A DNA stretch of 64,000 bases from Hyphomicrobiales bacterium (GTDB taxonomy: Bacteria; Pseudomonadota; Alphaproteobacteria; Rhizobiales; Rhizobiaceae), in the NCBI GenBank assembly GCA_900472605.1, contig UCJD01000033.1:1-64000 (forward strand), in the 5' to 3' direction. Under the pieces are notes generated by a model that worked only from the letters and a program-made list of their open reading frames with translations, was not told the DNA's origin and did not search any database. The position numbers and the translations under genes were made by a program. Below are positions 8,470 through 17,695 of this stretch, in pieces. Each line of letters opens with the position of its first letter. Position 1 is the stretch's first letter.

Positions 8470-8492
8470 AAAAAAAGGCCCCGGATGGGGCC
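8470..8492 (-). terminator. Rho-independent terminator of prfB
   Basis: GGCCCC and GGGGCC pair around a GGAT loop (8477-8492). On the minus strand the hairpin is followed by seven T residues (8470-8476), ideal for ending prfB. It also sits at the end of the convergent plus-strand gene, with a weaker T-run. Confidence 0.8.
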
Positions 8493-8518
8493 TTTCGATA
8501 TCACCGTATCAAGATCGA

Positions 8519-9650
8519 TCAGTCGACGTCGTCGACCATCGCGTCCGGCTTACCGCTGATGCGGTGCGCGAGCGCTGCTTCCATGAACTCGTCGAGTTCG
8601 CCATCCAGCACGTCGTCGGGCGCGGTGCTGGTGACGCCGGTGCGCAGGTCCTTGACCATCTGGTAGGGCTGCAGCACGTAGGAGCGGATCTGGTGGCCCC
8701 AGCCGATATCCGACTTGGAGGCAGCTTCAGCGTTGGCCGCGTCTTCCCGCTTCTTCAGTTCGGCTTCGTAGAGACGCGCGCGCAGCATGTCCCACGCCTT
8801 GGCGCGGTTCTTGTGCTGGGAGCGTTCCTGCTGGCACTGCACAACGATGCCCGAGGGCATGTGGGTAATGCGGACGGCGGAGTCGGTCGTATTGACGTGC
8901 TGACCGCCGGCGCCGGACGAGCGATAGGTGTCGATGCGGCAGTCGCTTTCGTTGATGTCGATCTGGATCGAGTCGTCGACGACGGGATAAACCCAGATGG
9001 ACGAGAACGAGGTGTGGCGACGGGCATTGCTGTCGTAAGGCGAGATGCGGACCAGGCGGTGAACGCCCGATTCTGTCTTCAGCCAGCCATAGGCATTGTG
9101 GCCCTTGACGAGCAGCGTCGCGGACTTGATGCCGGCTTCTTCACCATCGTGAACTTCGAGCAGTTCGACTTTGAACTTCGAGCGTTCGGCCCAGCGGGTG
9201 TACATGCGCAAAAGCATGTTCGCCCAGTCCTGGCTTTCCGTGCCGCCGGCGCCCGAGTGAACTTCGAGATAGGTGTCGTTGCTGTCGGCTTCGCCTGACA
9301 GCATCGCTTCGACCTGCTGGCGCGCGGCTTCGACCTTCAGGGCCTTCAGCGCGTCCTCGGCTTCCTTGACGATGGCCTCGTCGCCCTCGTCCTCGCCCAT
9401 CTCGATGAGCTCGATGTTGTCTTTGATCTGCTGTTCGAAGCGCCGTACGCCGCTTATGCCGTCATCGAGCTGCTGGCGCTCGCGCATCAGCTTCTGTGCT
9501 TCGGTGGCGTCGTTCCAGAGGTTCGGGTCCTCTGCCTTGTTGTTCAACCAGTCCAGTCGTCTTACCGCCTGATCCCAGTCAAAGATGCCTCCTCAGCAGG
9601 GTGATAGCCTGCTTGGTTTCATCGACTACGTTCTGGATTTCCGCTCGCAT
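8519..9650 (-). CDS. prfB: Peptide chain release factor 2, expressed by programmed +1 frameshift
   Basis: RF2 releases peptides at UGA and UAA codons. The gene is in two frames: 23 codons from the ATG at 9650 reading MRAEIQNVVDETKQA, then an in-frame TGA (9581-9579). The main frame resumes at GAC 9580-9578 and runs to 8519. The joined product is 376 residues. The GGQ peptidyl-hydrolase motif is in SSGAGGQHVNTTDSAVR, and the SPF-type anticodon loop region is in place. Annotating only the main frame would drop the N-terminal helix. Translation is expected to be self-regulated by RF2 level. A hairpin separates it from the upstream-coded PBP gene's end. Confidence 0.95.
9579..9593 (-). promoter_or_regulatory. 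RF2 programmed +1 frameshift signal
   Basis: On the minus strand the sequence is AGGAGG (9593-9588), CAT, then CTT TGA C. An internal Shine-Dalgarno-like AGGAGG sits three bases before the slippery CTT, and the UGA stop follows, exactly as in the classic bacterial RF2 autoregulatory site. Slippage of one base joins leucine 23 to Asp-Trp-Asp-Gln. Confidence 0.95.
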
Positions 9651-9697
9651 TGTCCCGCTTCTTTGCGTTGTCTTCAAAATTCGTCCGTCAAATAGTT

Positions 9698-9733
9698 GTG
9701 GCGGCCGCGGATGTAAAGAGCCGCGACCGCCAC
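9698..9733 (-). terminator. Long hairpin after the PBP1A gene
   Basis: A 13-bp stem with one mismatch (GTGGCGGCCGCGG against CCGCGACCGCCAC, ten-base loop) lies between the end of the penicillin-binding protein gene and the start of prfB. On the minus strand only a weak T-rich tail follows, so it may be a leaky terminator or an mRNA-stabilising structure. Confidence 0.5.
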
Positions 9734-9750
9734 GCTATAAGTCGAAAATG

Positions 9751-12198
9751 TCAGTAGAGACCGCCTGCCCCGGATTGAACCGCCTGGTTGGCTTGCGGCG
9801 AGGTCTTCAGAATCTCTTCCGGCGCCATGGTGTTGTCCATGCCGATGACGGAGTAGCTGTCGGCCGGGCCAGTGCCGGGCTTGAAGGCTTCGATGATGGT
9901 GTTCGGATCGCCCTGCATCGCGGCCATGCCGGTCTTGCGGTCAATCGGAATCAGATTCATGCCGGCGGGGATGACAAACTTCGATACTGGCATGTCCTTG
10001 ACGGCCGCCTGCATGAACTCGTTGAAGACGGGCGCAGACAGCGAGCTGCCGGTGCCGCCGCGACCCAGCGACGACGGACTGTCGAAGCCGATATAGAGAC
10101 CAGCCACCAGATCTGGCGTGAAACCGACGAACCAGGCGTCCTTTTCGTCGTTGGTCGTACCGGTCTTGCCAGCGACGTCGCGATCGCCGAGCTGAACCTT
10201 GCCTGCCGCCGTGCCGCGCTGGATAACGCCCTGCATCATCGAGGTGATCTGGTAGGAAGTCATCGGGTCGAGAACGGTTTCGCGGTTATCAACCACATTG
10301 GGCTCTTCCTGGTTCTGCCAGTCGCTGGCATTGCAGGCCTCGCAGACGCGCTCTTCATGCTTGAAGATGGTCTTGCCGTAGCGATCCTGGATCCGGTCGA
10401 TCAAGGTCGGTTTGATCTGCTTGCCGCCATTGGCGATGACCGAATAGGCCGAAACCATGCGCAACACGGTGGTTTCACCGGAACCGAGCGAATAGGCCAG
10501 GAACGGCGGCATCTTGTCGTAGATACCGAACCGGTTGGCGTATTCGGCAACGACGTTCATGCCGAGGTCGTTGGCCAGGCGCACAGTCATGCGGTTACGA
10601 GAATGCTCGATCGCAAAGCGCAGCGTGTTGGCGCCGCCGCCTTCGCCTTCGTAGTTGTCGGGTGCCCAGACCTGGCCGTTGCCGACCTGGATCTCAAGCG
10701 GATCGTCGCTGACGACGGAGGCCGGCGTATAGCCGTTGTCCATGGCGGCGGCGTAGACGAAGGGCTTGAAGGACGATCCCGGCTGGCGCATCGCCTGCGT
10801 CGCGCGGTTGAATTCCGACTGCGCATAGGAGAAGCCGCCGACCATGGCCAGCACGCGGCCGGTCTTCGGGTCCATGGCGACGAGACCGCCGCCGACCTTG
10901 GGCGGCTGGCGCAGACGGTAGGACGTGGAGTTGTCGCCACCAAGGCGTTCGACGAAGACGACGTCGCCCGGCTGCAGCACGCCCTGCGGCGACTTGGCGG
11001 TCTTGCCGCCAGTGGCCGAGCGAAAGGCCCACTGCATATTCTTGGCTTCGATGGTGCCGCGCTCGCGATCGGCGCCGATCTTACCCGCGCCATCCTTCTG
11101 CGGCTGCAGGCCGATATCGACGCTGTCGCTTGCAACAGCCAGCACGACGGCGAGGTCCCACTCCGGAACGTCGGAGAGAGCCGGAATATCGGCGAGCGCC
11201 TTGCCCCAGTCCGACGTCGTGTCGATCTGCTTGAGCGGACCGTGGAAGCCACGGCGCTCGTCGTAGGTGATCAGGCCATCCTGCAGCGCCTTGCGGGCGA
11301 AGACCTGCAATTGCGGATCAAAAGAGGTGCGAACCGACAGGCCGCCCTCGTAGAGCATCTTTTCACCGTACTGGTCGATCAGCTGGCGGCGGACGGCTTC
11401 AGCGAAGTAGCCGGATGCGAAGAGCGACGGACCGCTGGTGCGGCCAGTGACGCCGAGCGGTTGCTTCTTGGCTTCAGCGCCGTCCGACTGGCTGACGTAG
11501 CCATTTTCGACCATGCGGTCGATGACCCAGTTGCGGCGGGTGACCGCGGCTTCCGGATGACGGAACGGATGATAGTTCGCCGGGCCCTTCGGCAGCGAGG
11601 CCAGATAGGCGGCGTCGGCGATGGTCAGTTCGTTGACCGACTTGTTGAAATAGGTGAGCGCCGCGCTGGCGATACCGTAGGAATTCAGGCCGAAGAAGAT
11701 TTCGTTCAGATAAAGCTCGAGAATCTTGTCCTTGCTATAGGCCTGCTCGATGCGGAAGGAGAGGATCGCTTCCTTGGCCTTGCGCTCCATGGTCTGTTCG
11801 CTCGACAGAAGGAAGTTCTTCGCCACCTGCTGGGTGATCGTCGAGCCGCCCTGCGTCGGGCCGCCGGTCAGATAGGCGACGACGGCGCGGCCGAAGCCGG
11901 TCACGTCGATGCCTGGATGCTGGTAGAAGTTCTTGTCTTCAGCGGACAGAAACGCGGCCTTGACGCGATCGGGGACAGCCTGGATCGGCAGGAACAGGCG
12001 GCGCTCCTTGGCGTACTCGGCCATCAGCGCACCGTTGCCGGCGTGCACACGCGTCGTGACCGGCGGCTCGTAGCTGCTTAGCACCGCGTAGTCAGGAAGA
12101 TCCTTCGTCACCGTCGCCAAATAAACGGCAACGGCACCAGCAACGCCCAGGAACAGGACGCAAGCCGCTCCGAAGAAATATCCAAGAAGTCTGATCAT
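9751..12198 (-). CDS. mrcA: Class A penicillin-binding protein 1A (bifunctional transglycosylase/transpeptidase)
   Basis: This 815-residue inner-membrane enzyme polymerises and cross-links peptidoglycan. An N-terminal membrane anchor (~5-28) is followed by a GT51 glycosyltransferase domain with catalytic E87 (SAEDKNFYQHPG) and GGSTITQQ. The transpeptidase domain has the SxxK serine at S475 (SSFK), SRN as the SxN motif and KTGT at K678. An OB-like insert lies between the two domains. The length is normal for alphaproteobacterial PBP1A. The amidase gene lies upstream on the same strand, 243 bases away. The pairing of a synthase with a peptidoglycan hydrolase is typical. Confidence 0.95.
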   Translation of the reverse strand: MIRLLGYFFGAACVLFLGVAGAVAVYLATVTKDLPDYAVLSSYEPPVTTRVHAGNGALMAEYAKERRLFLPIQAVPDRVKAAFLSAEDKNFYQHPGIDVTGFGRAVVAYLTGGPTQGGSTITQQVAKNFLLSSEQTMERKAKEAILSFRIEQAYSKDKILELYLNEIFFGLNSYGIASAALTYFNKSVNELTIADAAYLASLPKGPANYHPFRHPEAAVTRRNWVIDRMVENGYVSQSDGAEAKKQPLGVTGRTSGPSLFASGYFAEAVRRQLIDQYGEKMLYEGGLSVRTSFDPQLQVFARKALQDGLITYDERRGFHGPLKQIDTTSDWGKALADIPALSDVPEWDLAVVLAVASDSVDIGLQPQKDGAGKIGADRERGTIEAKNMQWAFRSATGGKTAKSPQGVLQPGDVVFVERLGGDNSTSYRLRQPPKVGGGLVAMDPKTGRVLAMVGGFSYAQSEFNRATQAMRQPGSSFKPFVYAAAMDNGYTPASVVSDDPLEIQVGNGQVWAPDNYEGEGGGANTLRFAIEHSRNRMTVRLANDLGMNVVAEYANRFGIYDKMPPFLAYSLGSGETTVLRMVSAYSVIANGGKQIKPTLIDRIQDRYGKTIFKHEERVCEACNASDWQNQEEPNVVDNRETVLDPMTSYQITSMMQGVIQRGTAAGKVQLGDRDVAGKTGTTNDEKDAWFVGFTPDLVAGLYIGFDSPSSLGRGGTGSSLSAPVFNEFMQAAVKDMPVSKFVIPAGMNLIPIDRKTGMAAMQGDPNTIIEAFKPGTGPADSYSVIGMDNTMAPEEILKTSPQANQAVQSGAGGLY

Positions 12199-12441
12199 AT
12201 CTAAGCTACCGGTATCTCAATTGTCGATCGGCGCGCGCATAACAATCGCATGAACCGCGGCACTTTGCACGCTGCGCGAATTACTCCATGCCGGATGCGG
12301 CCACAAGCCAATTCCGTTTTGCACACGGAAACATAGCCGTGAGTAATGGCCTGAATGTGAGGAAAGTAGGGCTTTTGCCTGCAATTCCACACGGATACAT
12401 GTTTAGCTCGGCAAGTGTCACATCTGAGCAACGGCGGATTG

Positions 12442-13722
12442 TCAGCCGCCATTGGCAACCATGGACGCGTGATAATGCTTCACGGCTTCCGTCAACAGGT
12501 CGCCAATCTTGGCGCGCCAGGCGTCGTCGAGCAGCAGCTTTTCGTCTTCCTTGTTCGAGAGAAAGCCGAGTTCCAGCAGGATGGAGGGAACATCGGGCGC
12601 CTGCAGAACGCGGAAGCCGGCATGGCGGTGCGGATTGTTGATCGTCCCGACCTGATCCTTGAAGGAGGCCAGCACGCTTTCGGCCATCGAGATCGAAAAC
12701 GCCTGCGTTTCGCGGCGCGTCAGGTCGAGCAGGATGTCGGCCACTTCCGGCGGCTCGGTCGCGGCCGCCTTGCCGGCGATCTGGTCGGACAGGTTTTCGC
12801 GGTCAGCGAGATCGGCGGCGAGCTTGTCGGACGCTTTGTCGGAGATGGTGTAGACGGTCGCGCCGCGAATATCTTTCTGGCGCAACGTGTCGGCATGCAT
12901 GGAGACGAAAAGTGCTGCGTGGTTCTGGCGCGCGATCTGCACGCGCTCGGACAGCGACAGGAACGAATCATCCTTGCGGGTCAGGAAAGCCTTGATACCG
13001 GGTTCACGGTTCAGCCGGTCCGCGAGCGTCTTGGCGAATGCCAGCGTGACATCCTTTTCCTGCGTCTTCGTGTCGACGCCGATCGCGCCGGTATCGATGC
13101 CGCCATGGCCGGCATCGACAGCGACGATGAAGTCGCCGGATTCGACCTTCTCGGGCGTCGGTATGGCGCTGGTCGTCTGTGCCGCTTCCGGCTCGTTCCA
13201 GGATTGGGCCTTCACCAGTTCGGCGAATGTCGCCTTATCGGTCATCTCGGCTTCGAGAACGAGCCGCTGTCCCTTGCCGTTCTCATCGACCTGGACCTTC
13301 GCCATGCCGATGCGGACGGGCTTCGTCGCCGTCAGTACGATGCGGGCGCTATCGCCATCCATCGTGCCGTAGCGGATATCCTTGAAAAGGCCCCTCGCCT
13401 CAAGATCCTTGGCGGGGAAACCGAAAGCGGTCGCCGGAAGATCGACGACGACCCGTTCCGGATTGGCGATGTAGTGAATGGAGAAGCTGGGAGGGCGGTC
13501 GAAATCGATGACGATGCGCGTCCTTGCGTCGTCGCCGACGATGCGCGCGCCATAGGCCAACAAACGCTCTTCGCCTGCCGCGGAAGCCACCGAACGGCCG
13601 ACCAGCGGAACGGTCACGGCCATCACAGCGGCAACCAACCAAGCCCTTAAGATTTTCGTTCGCAAGCCGGATTTTACCGTTGCGCGCCGCGTCTCGCTAT
13701 ACAACCGACTGTCATGCCCCAA
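12442..13722 (-). CDS. amiC: N-acetylmuramoyl-L-alanine amidase, AMIN + Amidase_3 (AmiC type)
   Basis: This 426-residue periplasmic zinc hydrolase cuts the amide bond between N-acetylmuramic acid and the stem peptide, usually for daughter-cell separation. A basic N-terminus and signal anchor (~25-50) come first, then an AMIN domain (~55-165) for septal or outer-membrane targeting. The Amidase_3 domain (~198-420) follows, with zinc-site motifs VDAGHGGIDTGAIG, a downstream Glu-containing KDVTLAF, and SMHAD, and the catalytic Glu in LLELGFLSN. The start is uncertain: TTG at 13722 is the longest reading, and further TTG codons at 13704 and 13665 are possible. Confidence 0.9.
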   Translation of the reverse strand: MGHDSRLYSETRRATVKSGLRTKILRAWLVAAVMAVTVPLVGRSVASAAGEERLLAYGARIVGDDARTRIVIDFDRPPSFSIHYIANPERVVVDLPATAFGFPAKDLEARGLFKDIRYGTMDGDSARIVLTATKPVRIGMAKVQVDENGKGQRLVLEAEMTDKATFAELVKAQSWNEPEAAQTTSAIPTPEKVESGDFIVAVDAGHGGIDTGAIGVDTKTQEKDVTLAFAKTLADRLNREPGIKAFLTRKDDSFLSLSERVQIARQNHAALFVSMHADTLRQKDIRGATVYTISDKASDKLAADLADRENLSDQIAGKAAATEPPEVADILLDLTRRETQAFSISMAESVLASFKDQVGTINNPHRHAGFRVLQAPDVPSILLELGFLSNKEDEKLLLDDAWRAKIGDLLTEAVKHYHASMVANGG

Positions 13723-14334
13723 TTGTCTTCAATGCCGGATCCCGCGATACACGCGATTGCGACCGAGAACAATTGCCATGGTCGCCGCGCCGGAATCACC
13801 TCGTCCACCGCTATTTTCTATGATGCTGCAAATCCATCAATATTATGGCACATTTGGCTTTTCCCTTGCTATTGTGACGGAGAAAACATACAAGCAATTT
13901 TAGGGTAGAAGCACTGACGGGATAGAGTCGCCGACAAGGCAGCCAACCGCGAAGGACCTGGCGCCACAACCGGCAATCGTCCGCCGTCTTACATGCTTCC
14001 ATTCGACAATGGATCCTGATTTTTCCGGAGTATGCGGAAACTTCATCGGTGGATTGCCACCAACCGCTCTTTAAAGAGAGAGCAAACTCATCGGGCCTGA
14101 ATAAGGTCTTTGTTTTGTCGATCTCGCTTGGTCTTTTATGGTGTCGCAGCAGGTTTTATCTAAAGTCTACAGACCCCGGGAGAAGAGTTTCCCCGCTGCT
14201 GTCTGGCTGCTGCTTTCCACACCGCACCAATCGCGACTTTCACTATCCGGCGCTGCTATGACGGTCCGCACTCCTCTCGTCTTTTCGACTGTGGAGTCTG
14301 CCGACGTTCGACTGCGCCGAGGAGCTCAGCTTAC
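13723..14334 (+). promoter_or_regulatory. Long rne 5' region / amiC-rne divergent intergenic region
   Basis: This is 612 bases without a convincing gene, between the divergent amidase and RNase E genes. It contains small structured elements: GGTGG-ATTG-CCACC (14048-14061) and the perfect palindrome CTCTTTAAAGAG (14067-14078), followed by a purine-rich run and U-rich stretches (14107-14165). RNase E genes in other bacteria have long leaders that the enzyme itself cleaves to limit its level. A similar autoregulatory leader is an inference here. No promoter could be fixed by eye. Confidence 0.5.
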
Positions 14335-17241
14335 ATGGCAGACAAAATGCTTATCGACGCGTCTCACGAGGAAGAGACGCGCGTCGTTGTCGTTCGCGGA
14401 AATCGCATAGAAGAATTTGACTTCGAATCAGAACACAAGAAGCAAATTCGCGGCAACATCTATCTCGCAAAGGTAACGAGGGTCGAGCCTTCGCTGCAGG
14501 CCGCTTTCGTCGATTACGGCGGCAACCGGCACGGCTTTCTGGCTTTCGCCGAAATTCACCCTGACTACTACCAGATCCCGCTTGCAGACCGTCAGGCCCT
14601 GTTGCGCGCTGAAGCCGAAGAGCATCGCCGCGACGACGACGTCGAGCATGTCGAAACGGCGCGCATCGACCCTGCAACCCAGGAACAGCCCGACGTTGGC
14701 ATCGTTGCCAAGGACGAGCCTGATGCCCCTATCGAAGCTGTTGCCGAGGTCGTAGAGACCATCGAAGCTGCCGAGGTTGTCGAAGCCGTCGAGGAAGCGC
14801 CTGCGAAGAAGGCCGCCAAGCCCCGCCGCAGCCGCAAGAAGGTCGTTCCGGCCGCTGACGAAGCGACGGCTGAAGCCGACGCTGTGGCATCGTCCGACGA
14901 CGAAGGCGCCACCGGTGGCGAAATGGCTGCCATGGTCGAGACCGATACGATTTCCGAAGACGTCGATGCGCGCCGCCGCGGCGGTGACGATGAAGACGAC
15001 GACGATCATGATCACGAAGAAGAAGTGATCGAGAACGTCGGCGCCGAAGATGCAATGGAAGAAGTTCCGGATCGGGTGCAGCGCAAGCCGCGCAAGCAGT
15101 ACCGCATTCAGGAAGTCATCAAGCGTCGCCAGATTCTGCTCGTACAGGTCGCCAAGGAAGAACGCGGCAACAAGGGCGCTGCGCTCACCACCTATCTGTC
15201 GCTGGCCGGCCGCTATTCGGTTCTGATGCCGAACACCGCGCGTGGCGGTGGCATCTCGCGCAAGATCACCAGCCCGCAGGACCGCAAGCGCCTGAAGGAA
15301 ATCGCCAAGATGCTCGAAGTGCCGCAGGGCATGGGCGTGATCTTGCGTACCGCCGGCGCCAACCGCACCAAGGTCGAAGTCAAGCGCGACTTCGAATACC
15401 TGATGCGCCTTTGGGAAAACGTCCGCACGCTGACACTCGCTTCGACAGCACCGTGCCTCGTTTACGAAGAAGGTTCGCTGATCAAGCGTTCGATCCGCGA
15501 CCTTTACAACAAGGATATCGGCGAGATCATCGTCTCCGGCGAAGAAGGCTATCGTGAAGCGAAAGACTTCATGAAGATGCTGATGCCGAGCCATGCCAAG
15601 GTGGTTCAGCCTTACCGCGACATTCATCCGATCTACTCGCGCTCCGGCATCGAAGCTCAGCTCGACCGGATGCTGCAGCCGCAGGTGACGCTGAAGTCGG
15701 GTGGCTACCTGATCATCAACCAGACCGAGGCGCTGGTTTCGATCGACGTGAACTCCGGTCGTTCGACCCGCGAGCATTCGATCGAGGACACGGCACTCCA
15801 GACCAATCTTGAGGCTGCCGACGAAGTCGCGCGTCAGCTGCGCCTGCGCGACCTGGCCGGTCTTGTCGTCATCGACTTCATCGACATGGAAGAAAAGCGC
15901 AACAACCGCGCTGTCGAGAAGAAGCTGAAGGATTGCCTGAAGAACGATCGCGCCCGCATCCAGGTCGGCCGCATCTCGCACTTCGGCCTTCTTGAAATGT
16001 CGCGCCAGCGCATTCGCGCATCGGTTCTCGAATCGACGACCCAGGTCTGCTCGCATTGCGGCGGCACCGGTCACGTTCGCTCGCAGTCCTCCGTTGCCCT
16101 GCATGTGCTGCGCGGTATCGAAGAATATCTGCTGAAGAACACGACCCACGACATCACGGTCCGCACGACGCCTGAAATCGCGCTCTATATCCTCAACCAC
16201 AAGCGCCAGACCATCGTCGACTACGAAGCCCGCTTCGGTGTTTCCATCATCATCGACGCCGATGGTGCAGTCGGTGCGCAGCATTTCGCGATCGATCGCG
16301 GCGAAGCCGTCGAGAACCCGGTCAAGATCGAAACCCTCTTCAACTTTGCCGCCATCCCCGAAGACGACGATGATGATGTTGTCATCGAAGTGGACGAGGA
16401 AGAAGACGAAGAGCTGGAGGAAAAGCAGCCGTCGGAACGTCCGGCTGCCGCTGCCCGTGCAGAGGGCGAAGGCGACGGACGCAAGCGCAAGCGTCGTCGT
16501 CGTCGTCGTGGTCGAAACGGCAATGGCGAGCAGCAGGCATCCGACGAGAACGGCGCCGAACAGGCTGGCGACGAAGACGGTAGTGACGAGGAAGGCGACG
16601 ACGCCGAGACGACGTCTGCTGCCGGCTCCGAAGAACGGGCTGAAAGTGAAGGCGATGATGCGCAGCGCCGCAAGCGCCGCCGTCGTGGTAAGCGCGGCGG
16701 TCGCCGCAACCGTGAAGAAGGTGCCGAAGGCGCAGAGGGTGACGATGTCGCCGAAGCCGATGGCGATATTGCCGCAAGCACTGAGGCCGGCGAGACCGCG
16801 GACGACGTTGCAGTCTCCACCGCAGACAGCGCGCCGGTAGACGTTGTCGTCGAAGCCGCCGCAGCGGAAGCTGTCGAAGCCTCGTCGGCCATGGCAGCCG
16901 TCGAAACCGGCGCTTCGGTGACCGAAGATGTGAAGCCGAAGCGCGCTCGCCGCAGCCGCAAGGCCTCGCCGGTCGAAGAGCCTGTGGTGGAAGCCGAAGT
17001 GGCGCCTGCCGCTGAAGCGGCACCGGTTGTTGAAGCAGCACCTGCCGTCGAGCCGGAAACCGCCGAAGCGGCTGCCGATCTGGCGGCGCCTGCCGAAGAA
17101 GATGCAAAGCCCGTTCGCGCCAATCGCGGCGCAAACGTCGCCTCCTCCGAACCGACCGTCAAGTCGTCGACCGCGGAAGCGACCGATGGCGACGGCAAGC
17201 CGAAGAAGGCCGGCTGGTGGCAGCGCCGCGGTTTTTTCTGA
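14335..17241 (+). CDS. rne: Ribonuclease E
   Basis: This 968-residue endoribonuclease starts mRNA decay, processes rRNA and tRNA, and scaffolds the degradosome. The S1 domain begins at ~35 (GNIYLAKVTRVEPSLQAAFV). It is interrupted by a ~150-residue acidic/basic insert (~95-245) before resuming at ~RRQILLVQVAKEERGNKGAA, a known alphaproteobacterial feature. The DNase I-like catalytic core has D471 (SIDVNSGR) and D514 (VVIDFIDM) for magnesium. The Zn-link CSHC uses C572 and C575. The C-terminal ~300 residues are disordered, with arginine-rich RNA-binding blocks and acidic runs, and end in a conserved aromatic tail (GWWQRRGFF). A strong terminator follows. Confidence 0.95.
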   Translation: MADKMLIDASHEEETRVVVVRGNRIEEFDFESEHKKQIRGNIYLAKVTRVEPSLQAAFVDYGGNRHGFLAFAEIHPDYYQIPLADRQALLRAEAEEHRRDDDVEHVETARIDPATQEQPDVGIVAKDEPDAPIEAVAEVVETIEAAEVVEAVEEAPAKKAAKPRRSRKKVVPAADEATAEADAVASSDDEGATGGEMAAMVETDTISEDVDARRRGGDDEDDDDHDHEEEVIENVGAEDAMEEVPDRVQRKPRKQYRIQEVIKRRQILLVQVAKEERGNKGAALTTYLSLAGRYSVLMPNTARGGGISRKITSPQDRKRLKEIAKMLEVPQGMGVILRTAGANRTKVEVKRDFEYLMRLWENVRTLTLASTAPCLVYEEGSLIKRSIRDLYNKDIGEIIVSGEEGYREAKDFMKMLMPSHAKVVQPYRDIHPIYSRSGIEAQLDRMLQPQVTLKSGGYLIINQTEALVSIDVNSGRSTREHSIEDTALQTNLEAADEVARQLRLRDLAGLVVIDFIDMEEKRNNRAVEKKLKDCLKNDRARIQVGRISHFGLLEMSRQRIRASVLESTTQVCSHCGGTGHVRSQSSVALHVLRGIEEYLLKNTTHDITVRTTPEIALYILNHKRQTIVDYEARFGVSIIIDADGAVGAQHFAIDRGEAVENPVKIETLFNFAAIPEDDDDDVVIEVDEEEDEELEEKQPSERPAAAARAEGEGDGRKRKRRRRRRGRNGNGEQQASDENGAEQAGDEDGSDEEGDDAETTSAAGSEERAESEGDDAQRRKRRRRGKRGGRRNREEGAEGAEGDDVAEADGDIAASTEAGETADDVAVSTADSAPVDVVVEAAAAEAVEASSAMAAVETGASVTEDVKPKRARRSRKASPVEEPVVEAEVAPAAEAAPVVEAAPAVEPETAEAAADLAAPAEEDAKPVRANRGANVASSEPTVKSSTAEATDGDGKPKKAGWWQRRGFF

Positions 17242-17268
17242 GACTGATTTTCGGACGTGACTGATTGA

Positions 17269-17300
17269 AACCCGGCTGCGGTGACGCAGCCGGGTTTTCT
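17269..17300 (+). terminator. Rho-independent terminator of rne
   Basis: AACCCGGCTGCG and CGCAGCCGGGTT form a 12-bp perfect stem around a GTGA tetraloop (17281-17284), followed by TTCTCG. It begins 27 bases after the rne stop codon. Confidence 0.9.
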
Positions 17301-17695
17301 CGTTCAGGGGTTACGTGTTGTTGAATATGGGATGCATCAGGTAGCCCCGGTGGCGGAGCTTGGATGTCGGTCTCGCGCCACTATAAACAGGGTGGGCTTA
17401 AACCGGTGTTCCCGTGCCTAAACGCTCTTACACGCGGCGGACCTCATCCCTACGCTGCCATCAACCGTCGCTCATACTAGGCTCTGCTATCCGCACCGGC
17501 GCTTCCGGCTGTCATGAGCGGAAAACTGATTCCAGCCAGAAGCTGCAATGGTTTGGAGATAGGCAGATAAGCAGACAGCGAGATCGGCTGTCGGCCGGAT
17601 CTCGCTGAGGCAAGCTTGATGATTGCTGTCAGGCGCTTCAAATGCGCAAGGCTAGCCACGACCCGCGGAATCGCGCCTTGGGCCGTGGCGCCAAA
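17301..17695. other. Gene-free stretch between rne and ctaA, with one hairpin
   Basis: I see no gene here. One inverted repeat stands out at 17577-17606: AGCGAGATC and GATCTCGCT separated by 12 bases, without a T-run. It lies downstream of the ctaA stop, in ctaA's direction of transcription, and could stabilise or end that mRNA. Confidence 0.4.

Noticed and set aside
9496..12081. 861-codon open frame on the plus strand opposite the PBP1A gene
   Set aside because: It is the antisense shadow of a clear penicillin-binding protein gene on the minus strand. Its composition is mirror-like and no domain is seen.
14428..16284. 618-codon minus-strand frame within rne
   Set aside because: It is antisense to RNase E, which carries all catalytic motifs, and it has no start signals.
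17577..17606. Inverted repeat as a ctaA terminator
   Set aside because: There is no T-run on either side and the 12-base loop is large. It is recorded only as a hairpin within the gene-free stretch.
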